A stretch of DNA of 64,000 nucleotides, from assembly GCF_029227915.1 (NCBI RefSeq), contig NC_079883.1:29018001-29082000 (forward strand), given 5' to 3'. Shown here piece by piece: positions 39,418-53,450 of this stretch (position 1 is its first letter; each line of letters starts with the position of its first letter). The position numbers and the translations under genes are program-made. The stretch is from Hydractinia symbiolongicarpus (Eukaryota; Cnidaria; Hydrozoa; Anthoathecata; Hydractiniidae). The notes under the pieces are model-generated. The model was not told the origin of the DNA. It did no database searches and saw only the letters and a program-made list of their open reading frames with translations.

Positions 39418-41178
39418 GATTTTTTTCTGATATTACTAAGTTGTATCGCTTTTAACAGTGAAGCGATTGACTGTGAGACTCAATTGAACTGATTCTGGAC
39501 TGTGACGTTATAAATGCGATAAATGAGCCAATTGGACTCCAAGGAAATACATTCTTCATAATTCGACATGATTGCTTGGATTCAGCGAGTACACTATGCT
39601 CTGTGTTAGCGGTTTTTTTGAAACTTTAGATAAATAAGTCTTTTTTTACAGTGGGACCAATCCTGGCCGTTAGCACGCACTGAAGAAATAGAGACATTCT
39701 CAAAAACTAAATCTCATTGACTTCGTGGCTGTATCAATACGCTTGAGATACAACGGCTGCGTCACATATTCGTACCAACATGTATTTAGTGATATCTTTC
39801 CGATATTACTAAGTTATATCGCTTTTAACAGTGAAACGATTGACTGTGGAACCTAATTGAACTGACTTTGGGCTCAGACCTTATAAATGTGATAAGTGAG
39901 ACAACTGAACTCCAAGAAATAACATTCTTCTTAATTTGACATGATTGTCGAAACTCAGCGATTACACTGGGCGCTGTGGTAACGCTTCATTTAAAAATTA
40001 AGATAAATAAGTCTTTTTTTACTGTGGGACCAATCCTGGCCGTTAGCACGCACTGAAGAAATAGAGACATTCTCAAAAACTAAATCTCATTGACTTCGTG
40101 GCGGTATCAATCCGTTTAAGATACAACGGTTGCGTCACATATTCGTACCAACATGTACTTTCTGACATTTTTCCGATATTACTAAGTTATATCGCTTTTA
40201 ACAATGAAATGATTGACTGTGGGACTTAATTGAACTAACTTTGGCCTTTGACCTTATAAATGTGATAAGTGAGCCAACTAGACTCCAAGAAATAACATTT
40301 TTCTTACTTTGACATAATTGTTGGAACTCAGCGATTGCACTTGGCGCTGTGGAAGCGCTTCATTTAAAAATTTAGATACTTAAGTCATTTTTTACTATGG
40401 GACCAATCCTAGCCGTTATTGCGCGCTGAAGAAATAGAGACAGTTTCAAAAACTACCTTTCAATGACGTTCTAACGGTATCAGTCCGTTTGAGTTACAAC
40501 GGTTGCGTCACATATTCGTACCAACATGTATTTAGTGATTTTTTTCTGATATTACTAAGTTGTATCGCTTTTAACAGTGAAGCGATTAACTGTGAGACTC
40601 AATTGAACTGATTCTGGACTGTGACGTTATAAATGCGATAAATGAGCCAATTGGACTCCAAGGAAATACATTCTTCATAATTCGACATGATTGCTTGGAT
40701 TCAGCGAGTACACTATGCTCTGTGTTAGCGGTTTTTTTGAAACTTTAGATAAATAAGTCTTTTTTTACAGTGGGACCAATCCTGGCCGTTAGCACGCACT
40801 GAAGAAATAGAGACATTCTCAAAAACTAAATCTCATTGACTTCGTGGCTGTATCAATACGCTTGAGATACAACGGCTGCGTCACATATTCGTACCAACAT
40901 GTATTTAGTGATATCTTTCCGATATTACTAAGTTATATCGCTTTTAACAGTGAAACGATTGACTGTGGAACCTAATTGAACTGACTTTGGGCACAGACCT
41001 TAAAAATGTGATAAGTGAGACAACTGAACTCCAAGAAATAACATTCTTCTTAATTTGACATGATTGTCGAAACTCAGCGATTACACTGGGCGCTGTGGTA
41101 ACGCTTCATTTAAAAATTTAGATACTTAAGTCATTTTTTACTATGGGACCAATCCTAGCCGTTATTTCGCGCTGAAGA
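39418..41178. repeat. 3-mer HOR, 1119 bp, first cluster
   Basis: GAACCTAATTGAACTGAC occurs at 39849 and 40968, exactly 1119 bp apart, with matching flanks (TGTGAGACTCAATTG and TTCTTCATAATTCG nearby). It belongs to the same 3-mer family as 48597-52221 and sits between copies 1 and 2 of the large block. Confidence 0.8.
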
Positions 41179-44100
41179 AATAGGAAAAGTTTCAAAAACT
41201 ACCTTTCAATGACGTTCTAACGGTATCAATCCATTTGAGTTGCAACGGTTGCGTCACATATTTGTACCAACATGTATTTAGTGATTTTTTCCCGCTATTA
41301 CTAAGTTGTATCGCTTTTAACAGTAAAGCGATTGACTGTGGGACTTAATTGAACTGATTCTGGACTGTGACCTTATAAATGCGATAAATGAGCCAATTGG
41401 ACTCCAAGGAATAACATTCTTCTTAATTCGACATGATTGCTGGGATTCAGCGTGTACACTATGCTCTGTGGTAGCGCTTTTTTAAAAAATTTAGATATTT
41501 AAGTCATTTTTTACTGTGGGACCAATCCCAGCCGTTATCGCGCCCTGAAGAAATAGAGACACTTTCAAAAACTACCTTTCAATGACGTTCTAACGGTATC
41601 AATCCATTTGAGTTACAACGGTTGCGTCACATATTCGTACCAACATGTATTTAGTGATTTTTTTCCGATATTACTAAGGTGTATCGCTTTTAACAGTAAA
41701 GCGATTGACTGTGGGACTTAATTGAACTGATTCTGGACTGTGACCTTATAAATGCGATAAATGAGCCAATTGGACTGCAAGGAATAACATTCTTTTTAAT
41801 TCGACATGATTGCTGGAATTCAGCGTGTCCACTATGCTCTGTGGTAGCGCTTTTTTAAAAAATTTAGATAAATAAGTCTTTTTTTACTGTGGGACCAATC
41901 CTGGCCGTTAGCACGCACTGAAGAAATAGAGACATTCTCAAAAACTAAATCTCATTGACTTTGTGCCGGTATCAATCCGTTTGAGATACAACGGTTGCGT
42001 CACATATTCGTACCAATATGTACTTACTGACATTTTTCCGATATTACTAAGTTGTATCGCTTTTAACTGTGAAATGATTGACTGTGGGACTTAATTGAAT
42101 TAACTTTGGCCTGTGGCCTTATAAATGTGATAAGTGAGCGAACTGGACTCCAAGAAATAACATTTTTCTTACTTTGACATAATTGTTGGAACTCAGCGAT
42201 TGCACTTGGCGCTGTGGAAGCGCTTCATTTAAAAATTTATATAATTAAGTCATTTTTTACTGTGGGACCAATCCCGGCCGTTATCGCGCCCTGAAGAAAT
42301 AGAGACAGTTTCAAAAACTACCTTTCAATGACGTTCTAACGGTATCAATCCATTTGAGTTACAACGGTTGCGTCACATATTCGTACCAACATGTATTTAG
42401 TGATTTTTTTCCGATATTACTAAGGTGTATCGCTTTTAACAGTGAAGCGATTTACTGTGAGACTCAATTGAACTGATTCTGGACTGTGACGTTATAAATG
42501 CGATAAATGAGCCAATTGGACTCCAAGGAATAACATTCTTCTTAATTCGACATGATTGCTTTGATTCAACGAGTACACTATGCTCTGTAGTAGCGGTTTT
42601 TTTAAAAATTTAGATAAATAAGTCTTTTTTTACTGTGGGACCAATCCTAGCCGTTAACGCGCCCTGAAGAAATAGAGACAGTTTTAAAAACTACCTTTCA
42701 ATGACGTTCTAACTGTATCAGTCCGCTTGAGTTACAACGGTTGCGTCACATATTCGTACCAACATGTATTTAGTGATTTTTTTCCAATATTACAAAGTTG
42801 TATGGCTTTTTACAGTGAAGCGATTGACTGTAGGACTTAATTGAACTGATTCTGGACTGTGAACTTATAAATGCGATAAATGAGCCAATTGGACTCCAAG
42901 GAAATACATTCTTCATAATTCGACATGATTGCTTGGATTCAGCGAGTACACTATGCTCTGTGTTATCGGTTTTTTTGAAACTTTAGATAAATAAGTCTTT
43001 TTTTACAGTGGGACCAATCCTGGCCGTTAGCACGCACTGAAGAAATAGAGACATTCTCAAAAACTAAATCTCATTGACTTCGTCGCTGTATCAATACGCT
43101 TGAGATACAACGGCTGCGTCACATATTCGTACCAACATGTATTTAGTGATATCTTTCCAATATTACTAAGTTATATCGCTTTTAACAGTGAAACGATTGA
43201 CTGTGGAACTTAATTGAACTGACTTTGGACTCAGACCTTATAAATGTGATAAGTGAGCCAACTGGACTCCAAGAAATAACATTCTTCTTAATTTGACATG
43301 ATTGCTTGGATTCAGCGAGTACACTATGCTCTGTGTTATCGGTTTTTTTGAAACTTGAGATAAATAAGTCTTTTTTTACAGTGGGACCAATCCTGGCCGT
43401 TAGCACGCACTGAAGAAATAGAGACATTCTCAAAAACTAAATCTCATTGACTTCGTCGCTGTATCAATACGCTTGAGATACAACGGCTGCGTCACATATT
43501 CGTACCAACATGTATTTAGTGATATCTTTCCAATATTACTAAGTTATATCGCTTTTAACAGTGAAACGATTGACTGTGGAACTTAATTGAACTGACTTTG
43601 GACTCAGACCTTATAAATGTGATAAGTGAGCCAACTGGACTCCAAGAAATAACATTCTTCTTAATTTGACATGATTGTCGAAACTCAGCGATTACACTGG
43701 GCGCTGTGGTAACGCTTCATTTAAACATTAAGATAAAAAATTCAGTTTCTACTGTGGGACCAATCCTAGCCGTTAGCGCGCGCTGTAGAAATAGAGACAG
43801 TTTCAAATACCACATTTCACTGACTTTCTAATGGTGTCAGTTCGTTTCAGTTACAACGGTTGGGTCACATATTCGTACCAACATATATTTAGCGATATTT
43901 TTCTGATATTACTAGGTTGCATCGCTTTTAACAGTGAAAAGATTGACGGTGGGACTTAATTAAACTAACTTTGGACTGTGGCCTGATAAATGTGATAAAT
44001 GAGACAATTGGACTCCAAGGAATAACATTCTTCTTAATTCGACATGATTGCTGGGGTTCAGCGTGTACACTATGCTCTGTGGTAGCGCTTTTTTTAAAAA

Positions 44101-44638
44101 TTTAGATAAATAAGTCTTTTTTTACTGTGGGACCAATCCTGGCCGTTAGCACGCACTAAAGAAATAGAGACATTCTCAAAAACTAAATCTCATTGACTTC
44201 GTGCCGGTATCAATCCGTTTGAGATACAACGGTTGCGTCACATATTCGTACCAACATGTACTTACTGACATTTTTCCGATATTATTAACTATATCGCTTT
44301 TAACAATGAAATGATTGACTGTGGGACTTAATTGAACTAACTTTGGCCTTTGACCTTATAAATGTGATAAGTGAGCGAACTGGACTCCAAGAAATAACAT
44401 TTTTCTTACTTTGACATAATTGTTGGAACTCAGCGATTGAACTTGGCGCTGTGGAAACGCTTCATTTAAAAATTTAGATAATTAAGTCATTTTTTACTGT
44501 GGGACCAATCCCGGCCGTTATCGCGCCCTGAAGAAATAGAGACAGTTTCAAAAACTACCTTTCAATGACGTTCTAACGGTATCAGTCCGTTTGAGTTACA
44601 ACGGTTGCGTCACATATTCGTACCAACATGTATTTAGT
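41179..44638. repeat. 13/14-mer HOR block, copy 2 (one extra monomer)
   Basis: This is the second copy of 36331-39417. It differs by a one-monomer tandem duplication: 42930-43301 is repeated at 43302-43673, seen from TGTTATCGGTTTTTTTG at 42961 and 43333. Homology to copy 1 stops at about 44638, where TAGTGATATC replaces TAGTGATTTTTT. Confidence 0.8.
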
Positions 44639-45279
44639 GATATCTTTCCGATATTACTAAGTTATATCGCTTTTAACAGTGAAACGATTGACTGTGGAAC
44701 CTAATTGAACTGACTTTGGGCTCAGACCTTATAAATGTGATAAGTGAGACAACTGAACTCCAAGAAATAACATTCTTCTTAATTTGACATGATTGTCGAA
44801 ACTCAGCGATTACACTGGGCGCTGTGGTAACGCTTCATTTAAAAATTAAGATAAATAAGTCTTTTTTTACTGTGGGACCAATCCTGGCCGTTAGCACGCA
44901 CTGAAGAAATAGAGACATTCTCAAAAACTAAATCTCATTGACTTCGTGCCGGTATCAATCCGTTTAAGATACAACGGTTGCGTCACATATTCGTACCAAC
45001 ATGTACTTTCTGACATTTTTCCGATATTACTAAGTTATATCGCTTTTAACAATGAAATGATTGACTGTGGGACTTAATTGAACTAACTTTGGCCTTTGAC
45101 CTTATAAATGTGATAAGTGAGCCAACTAGACTCCAAGAAATAACATTTTTCTTACTTTGACATAATTGTTGGAACTCAGCGATTGCACTTGACGCTGTGG
45201 AAGCGCTTCATTTAAAAATTTAGATACTTAAGTCATTTTTTACTATGGGACCAATCCTAGCCGTTATTGCGCGCTGAAC
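44639..45279. repeat. Part of the 1119-bp 3-mer between block copies
   Basis: It contains GAACCTAATTG at 44697 and TACTATGGGACC at about 45241, the same variants as the 1119-bp family. It links copy 2 and copy 3 of the large block. Confidence 0.65.
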
Positions 45280-47935
45280 AAATAGAGACACTTTCAAAAA
45301 CTACCTTTCAATGACGTTCTAACGGTATCAATCCATTTGAGTTACAACGGTTGCGTCACATATTCGTTCCAACATGTATTTAGTGATTTTTTTCCGATAT
45401 TACTAAGGTGTATCGCTTTTAACAGTAAAGCGATTGACTGTGGGACTTAATTGAACTGATTCTGGACTGTGACCTTATAAAAGCGATAAATGAGCCAATT
45501 GGACTCCAAGGAATAACATTCTTCTTAATTCGACATGATTGCTGGGATTCAGCGTGTCCACTATGCTCTGTGGTAGCGCTTTTTTTAAAAATTTAGATAA
45601 ATAAGTCTTTTTTTACTGTGGGACCAATCCTGGCCGTTAGCACGCACTGAAGAAATAGAGACATTCTCAAAAACTAAATCTCATTGACTTCGTGCCGGTA
45701 TCAATCCGTTTGAGATACAACGGTTGCGTCACATATTCGTACCAATATGTACTTACTGACATTTTTCCGATATTACTAAGTTGTATCGCTTTTAACAGTG
45801 AAATGATTGACTGTGGGACTTAATTGAATTAACTTTGGCCTGTGGCCTTACAAATGTGATAAGTGAGCGAACTGGACTCCAAGAAATAACATTTTTCTTA
45901 CTTTGACATAATTGTTGGAACTCAGCGATTGCACTTGGCGCTGTGGAAGCGCTTCATTTAAAAATTTAGATAATTAAGTCATTTTTTACTGTGGGACCAA
46001 TCCTGGCCGTTAGCACGCACTGAAGAAATAGAGACATTCTCAAAAACTAAATCTCATTGACTTCGTGCCGGTATCAATCCGTTTGAGATACAACGGTTGC
46101 GTCACATATTCGTACCAACATGTATTTAGTGATTTTTTGCCGATATTACTAAGGTGTATCGCTTTTAACAGTGAAGCGATTTACTGTGAGACTCAATTGA
46201 ACTGATTCTGGACTGTGACGTTATAAATGCGATAAATGAGTCAATTGGACTCCAAGGAATAACATTCTTCTTAATTCGACATGATTGCTTTGATTCAACG
46301 AGTACACTATGCTCTTTAGTAGCGGTTTTTTTAAAAATTTAGATAAATAAGTCTTTTTTTACTGTGGGACCAATCCTAGCCGTTAACGCGCCCTGAAGAA
46401 ATAGAGACAGTTTTAAAAACTACCTTTCAATGACGTTCTAACTGTATAAGTCCGCTTGAGTTACAACGGTTGCGTCACATATTCGTACCAACATGTATTT
46501 AGTGATTTTTTTCCAATATTACAAAGTTGTATGGCTTTTTACAGTGAAGCGATTGACTGTAGGACTTAATTGAACTGATTCTGGACTGTGAACTTATAAA
46601 TGCGATAAATGAGCCAATTGGACTCCAAGGAAATACATTCTTCATAATTCGACATGATTGCTTGGATTCAGCGAGTACACTATGCTCTGTGTTAGCGGTT
46701 TTTTTGAAACTTTAGATAAATAAGTCTTTTTTTACAGTGGGACCAATCCTGGCCGTTAGCACGCACTGAAGAAATAGAGACATTCTCAAAAACTAAATCT
46801 CATTGACTTCGTGGCTGTATCAATACGCTTGAGATACAACGGCTGCGTCACATATTCGTACCAACATTTATTTAGTGATATCTTTCCAATATTACTAAGT
46901 TATATCGCTTTTAACAGTGAAACGATTGACTGTGGAACTTAATTGAACTGACTTTGGACTCAGACCTTATAAATGTGATAAGTGAGCCAACTGGACTCCA
47001 AGAAATAACATTCTTCTTAATTTGACATGATTGTCGAAACTCAGCGATTACACTGGGCGCTGTGGTAACGCTTCATTTAAACATTAAGATAAAAAATTCA
47101 GTTTCTACTGTGGGACCAATCCTAGCCGTTAGCGCGCGCTGTAGAAATAGAGACAGTTTCAAATACCACATTTCACTGACTTTCTAATGGTGTCAGTTCG
47201 TTTCAGTTACAACGGTTGGGTCACATATTTGTACCAACATAAATTTAGCGATATTTTTCTGATATTACTAGGTTGCATCGCTTTTAACAGTGAAAAGATT
47301 GACGGTGGGACTTAATTAAACTAACTTTGGACTGTGGCCTGATAAATGTGATAAATGAGACAATTGGACTCCAAGGAATAACATTCTTCTTAATTCGACA
47401 TGATTGCTGGGGTTCAGCGTGTACACTATGCTCTGTGGTAGCGCTTTTTTTAAAAATTTAGATAAATAAGTCTTTTTTTACTGTGGGACCAATCCTGGCC
47501 GTTAGCACGCACTGAAGAAATAGAGACATTCTCAAAAACTAAATCTCATTGACTTCGTGCCGGTATCAATCCGTTTGAGATACAACGGTTGCGTCACATA
47601 TTCGTACCAACATCTACTTACTGACATTTTTCCGATATTATTAACTATATCGCTTTTAACAATGAAATGATTGACTGTGGGACTCAATTGAACTAACTTT
47701 GGCCTTTGACCTTATAAATGTGATAAGTGAGCGAACTGGACTCCAAGAAATAACATTTTTCTTACTTTGACATAATTGTTGGAACTCAGCGATTGAACTT
47801 GGCGCTGTGGAAGCGCTTCATTTAAAAATTTAGATAATTAAGTCATTTTTTACTGTGGGACCAATCCCGGCCGTTATCGCGCCCTGAAGAAATAGAGACA
47901 GTTTCAAAAACTACCTTTCAATGACGTTCTAACGG
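45280..47935. repeat. 13/14-mer HOR block, copy 3
   Basis: It matches copy 2 at offset 3729 (10 monomers) before the extra monomer and 3356 (9 monomers) after it. CCGCTTGAG lies at 46452 and TTCAAATACC at 47158. It lacks the extra monomer. A patch at about 46003-46090 is replaced by A-type sequence. Similarity ends near 47935. Confidence 0.78.
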
Positions 47936-48596
47936 TATCAATCCATTTGAGTTACAACGGTTGCGTCACATATTCGTACCAACATGTATTTAGTGAGTTT
48001 TTTCCGATATTACTAAGTTGTATCGCTTTTAACAGTAAAGCGGTTGACTGTGGGACTTAATTGAACTGATTCTGGACTGTGACCTTATAAATGCGATAAA
48101 TGAGCCAATTGGACTCCAAGGAATAACATTCTTCTTAATTCGACATGATTGCTGGGATTCAGCGTGTACACTATGCTCTGTGGTAGGGCTTTTTTTAAAA
48201 ATTTAGATAAATAAGTCTTTTTTTACTGTGGGACCAATCCTGGCCGTTAGCACGCACTGAAGAAATAGAGACATTCTCAAAAACTAAATCTCATTGACTT
48301 CGTGCCGGTATCAATCCGTTTGAGATACAACGGTTGCGTCACATATTCGTACCAAAATGTACTTACTGACATTTTTCCGATATTACTAAGTTATATCGCT
48401 TTTAACAATGAAATGATTGACTCTGGGACTTAATTGAACTAACTTTGGCCTTTGACCTTATAAATGTGATAAGTGAGCCAACTAGACTCCAAGAAACAAC
48501 ATTTTTCTTACTTTGACATAATTGTTGGAACTCAGCGATTGCACTTGGCGCTGTGGAAGCGCTTCATTTAAAAATTTAGATAAATAAGTCATTTTT
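47936..48596. repeat. A-B satellite linker
   Basis: Ordinary A and B monomers (TACACTATGCTCTG at about 48167; GCACTTGGCGCTGTGGAAGCGC at about 48540) join the large block to the 1119-bp HOR cluster. A GTGGTAGGGC change is seen near 48182. Confidence 0.6.
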
Positions 48597-51500
48597 TACT
48601 ATGGGACCAATCCTAGCCGTTATTGCGCGCTGAAGAAATAGAGACAGTTCAAAAACTACCTTTCAATGACGTTCTAACGGTATCAGTCCGTTTGAGTTAC
48701 AACGGTTGCGTCACATATTCGTACCAACATGTATTTAGTGATTTTTTTCTGATATTACTAAGTTGTATCGCTTTTAACAGTGAAGCGATTGACTGTGAGA
48801 CTCAATTGAACTGATTCTGGACTGTGACGTTATAAATGCGATAAATGAGCCAATTGGACTCCAAGGAAATACATTCTTCATAATTCGACATGATTGCTTG
48901 GATTCAGCGAGTACACTATGCTCTGTGTTAGCGGTTTTTTTGAAACTTTAGATAAATAAGTCTTTTTTTACAGTGGGACCAATCCTGGCCGTTAGCACGC
49001 ACTGAAGAAATAGAGACATTCTCAAAAACTAAATCTCATTGACTTCGTGGCTGTATCAATACGCTTGAGATACAACGGCTGCGTCACATATTCGTACCAA
49101 CATGTATTTAGTGATATCTTTCCGATATTACTAAGTTATATCGCTTTTAACAGTGAAACGATTGACTGTGGAACCTAATTGAACTGACTTTGGGCTCAGA
49201 CCTTATAAATGTGATAAGTGAGACAACTGAACTCCAAGAAATAACATTCTTCTTAATTTGACATGATTGTCGAAACTCAGCGATTACACTGGGCGCTGTG
49301 GTAACGCTTCATTTAAAAATTAAGATAAATAAGTCTTTTTTTACTGTGGGACCAATCCTGGCCGTTAGCACGCACTGAAGAAATAGAGACATTCTCAAAA
49401 ACTAAATCTCATTGACTTCGTGCCGGTATCAATCCGTTTAAGATACAACGGTTGCGTCACATATTCGTACCAACATGTACTTTCTGACATTTTTCCGATA
49501 TTACTAAGTTATATGGCTTTTAACAATGAAATGATTGACTGTGGGACTTAATTGAACTAACTTTGGCCTTTGACCTTATAAATGTGATAAGTGAGCCAAC
49601 TAGACTCCAAGAAACAACATTTTTCTTACTTTGACATAATTGTTGGAACTCAGCGATTGCACTTGGCGCTGTGGAAGCGCTTCATTTAAAAATTTAGATA
49701 CTTAAGTCATTTTTTACTATGGGACCAATCCTAGCCGTTATTGCGCGCTGAAGAAATAGAGACAGTTTCAAAAACTACCTTTCAATGACGTTCTAACGGT
49801 ATCAGTCCGTTTGAGTTACAACGGTTGCGTCACATATTCGTACCAACATGTATTTAGTGATTTTTTTCTGATATTACTAAGTTGTATCGCTTTTAACAGT
49901 GAAGCGATTGACTGTGAGACTCAATTGAACTGATTCTGGACTGTGACGTTATAAATGCGATAAATGAGCCAATTGGACACCAAGGAAATACATTCTTCAT
50001 AATTCGACATGATTGCTTGGATTCAGCGAGTACACTATGCTCTGTGTTAGCGGTTTTTTTGAAACTTTAGATAAATAAGTCTTTTTTTACAGTGGGACCA
50101 ATCCTGGCCGTTAGCACGCACTGAAGAAATAGAGACATTCTCAAAAACTAAATCTCATTGACTTCGTGGCTGTATCAATACGCTTGAGATACAACGGCTG
50201 CGTCACATATTCGTACCAACATGTATTTAGTGATATCTTTCCGATATTACTAAGTTATATCGCTTTTAACAGTGAAACGATTGACTGTGGAACCTAATTG
50301 AACTGACTTTGGGCTCAGACCTTATAAATGTGATAAGTGAGACAACTGAACTCCAAGAAATAACATTCTTCTTAATTTGACATGATTGTCGAAACTCAGC
50401 GATTACACTGGGCGCTGTGGTAACGCTTCATTTAAAAATTAAGATAAATAAGTCTTTTTTTACTGTGGGACCAATCCTGGCCGTTAGCACGCACTGAAGA
50501 AATAGAGACATTCTCAAAAACTAAATCTCATTGACTTCGTGCCGGTATCAATCCGTTTAAGATACAACGGTTGCGTCACATATTCGTACCAACATGTACT
50601 TTCTGACATTTTTCCGATATTACTAAGTTATATCGCTTTTAACAATGAAATGATTGACTGTGGGACTTAATTGAACTAACTTTGGCCTTTGACCTTATAA
50701 ATGTGATAAGTGAGCCAACTAGACTCCAAGAAATAACATTTTTCTTACTTTGACATAATTGTTGGAACTCAGCGATTGCACTTGGCGCTGTGGAAGCGCT
50801 TCATTTAAAAATTTAGATACTTAAGTCATTTTTTACTATGGGACCAATCCTAGCCGTTATTGCGCGCTGAAGAAATAGAGACAGTTTCAAAAACTACCTT
50901 TCAATGACGTTCTAACGGTATCAGTCCGTTTGAGTTACAACGGTTGCGTCACATATTCGTACCAACATGTATTTAGTGATTTTTTTCTGATATTACTAAG
51001 TTGTATCGCTTTTAACAGTGAAGCGATTGACTGTGAGACTCAATTGAACTGATTCTGGACTGTGACGTTATAAATGCGATAAATGAGCCAATTGGACTCC
51101 AAGGAAATACATTCTTCATAATTCGACATGATTGCTTGGATTCAGCGAGTACACTATGCTCTGTGTTAGCGGTTTTTTTGAAACTTTAGATAAATAAGTC
51201 TTTTTTTACAGTGGGACCAATCCTGGCCGTTAGCACGCACTGAAGAAATAGAGACATTCTCAAAAACTAAATCTCATTGACTTCGTGGCTGTATCAATAC
51301 GCTTGAGATACAACGGCTGCGTCACATATTCGTACCAACATGTATTTAGTGATATCTTTCCGATATTACTAAGTTATATCGCTTTTAACAGTGAAACGAT
51401 TGACTGTGGAACCTAATTGAACTGACTTTGGGCTCAGACCTTAAAAATGTGATAAGTGAGACAACTGAACTCCAAGAAATAACATTCTTCTTAATTTGAC

Positions 51501-52221
51501 ATGATTGTCGAAACTCAGCGATTACACTGGGCGCTGTGGTAACGCTTCATTTAAAAATTAAGATAAATAAGTCTTTTTTTACTGTGGGACCAATCCTGGC
51601 CGTTAGCACGCACTGAAGAAATAGAGACATTCTCAAAAACTAAATCTCATTGACTTCGTGCCGGTATCAATCCGTTTAAGATACAACGGTTGCGTCACAT
51701 ATTCGTACCAACATGTTCTTTCTGACATTTTTCCGATATTACTAAGTTATATCGCTTTTAACAATGAAATGATTGACTGTGGGACTTAATTGAACTAACT
51801 TTGGCCTTTGACTTTATAAATGTGATAAGTGAGCCAACTAGACTCCAAGAAATAACATTTTTCTTACTTTGACATAATTGTTGGAACTCAGCGATTGCAC
51901 TTGGCGCTGTGGAAGCGCTTCATTTAAAAATTTAGATACTTAAGTCATTTTTTACTATGGGACCAATCCTAGCCGTTATTGCGCGCTGAACAAATAGAGA
52001 CAGTTTCAAAAACTACCTTTCAATGACGTTCTAACGGTATCAGTCCGTTTGAGTTACAACGGTTGCGTCACATATTCGTACCAACATGTATTTAGTGATT
52101 TTTTTCTGATATTACTAAGTTGTATCGCTTTTAACAGTAAAGCGATTGACTGCGAGACTCAATTGAACTGATTCTGGACTGTGACGTTATAAATGCGATA
52201 AATGAGCCAATTGGACTCCAA
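48597..52221. repeat. 3-mer HOR, 1119 bp, about 3.2 copies
   Basis: TACTATGGGACC occurs at 48597, 49715, 50834 and 51953 (spacing 1118, 1119, 1119), and GAACCTAATTG at 49171, 50290 and 51409 (1119 twice). Units differ by only a few bases; for example, TTATAAATG becomes TTAAAAATG near 51443. Homology ends near 52222, where CAAGGAATAAC replaces CAAGGAAATAC. Confidence 0.88.
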
Positions 52222-53450
52222 GGAATAACATTCTTCTTAATTCGACATGATTGCTTTGATTCAACGTGTACACTATGCTCTGTAGTAGCGGTTTTTTTAA
52301 AAATTTAGATAAATAAGTCTTTTTTTACTGTGGGACCAATCCTAGCCGTTAAGGCGCCCTGAAGAAATAGAGACAGTTTCAAAAACTACCTTTCCATGAC
52401 GTTCTAACTGTATCAGTCCGTTTGAGTTGCAACGGTTGCGTCACATATTCGTACCAACATGTATTTAGTGATTTTTTTCCGATATTACTAATTTGTATGG
52501 CTTTTTACAGTGAAGCGATTGACTGTAGGACTTAATTGAACTGATTCTGGACTGTGAACTTATAAATGCGATAAATGAGCCAATTGGACTCCAAGGAAAT
52601 ACATTCTTCATAATTCGACATGATTGCTTGGATTCAGCGAGTACACTATGCTCTGTGTTAGCGGTTTTTTTGAAACTTTAGATAAATAAGCCCTTTTTTA
52701 CAGTGGGACCAATCCTGGCCTTTAGCACGCACTGAAGAAATAGAGACATTCTCAAAAGCTAAATCTCATTGACTTCGTGGCTGTATCAATACGCTTGAGA
52801 TACAACGGCTGCGTCACATATTCGTACCAACATGTATTTAGTGATATCTTTCCGATATTACTAAGTTATATCGCTTTTAACAGTGAAACGATTGACTGTG
52901 GAACTTAATTGAACTGACTTTGGACTTAGACCTTATAAATGTGATAAGTGAGCCAACTGGACCCAAGAAATAACATTCTTCTTAATTTGACATGATTGTC
53001 GAAACTCAGCGAATACACTGGGCGCTGTGGTATAGCTTCATTTAAAAATTAAGATAAAAAAATCAGTTTCTACTGTGGGACCAATCCTAGCCGTTAGCGC
53101 GCGCTGTAGAAATAGAGACAGTTTCAAATACTACATTTCACTGACTTTCTAATGGTGTCAGTCCGTTTCAGTTACAACGGTTGGGTCACATATTCGTACC
53201 AACATGTATTTAGCGATATTTTTCTGATATTACTAGGTTGCATGGCTTTTAACAGTGAAAAGATTGACGGTGGGACTTAATTAAACTAACTTTGGACTGT
53301 GGCCTGATCAATGTGATAAATGAGACAATTAGACTCCAAGAAGTAACATTCTTCTTAATTTGAAATGATTGCCGGAACTCAGTGATTACACTGGGCGCTG
53401 TGGTAGCGTTCATTTAAACATTTAGATAAATAAGTCATTCTTTACTGTGG
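52222..53450. repeat. Copy of part of the 13/14-mer block (offset about 5966)
   Basis: From TTGCTTTGATTCAACG at 52251, sequence follows that at 46285 (offset 5966, 16 monomers) through an A-C-D run. It differs more from copies 1-3 than they do from one another; for example, TTAAGGCGCCC, and CTACATTTC in place of CCACATTTC. Confidence 0.65.

Noticed and set aside
30562-43433. Minus-strand ORFs of 64-94 codons at 30562, 31307, 35351 and 43182
   Set aside because: Satellite by-products: the first two are the two copies of the 745-bp dimer, and the longer ones simply cross two half-monomers without meeting a stop.
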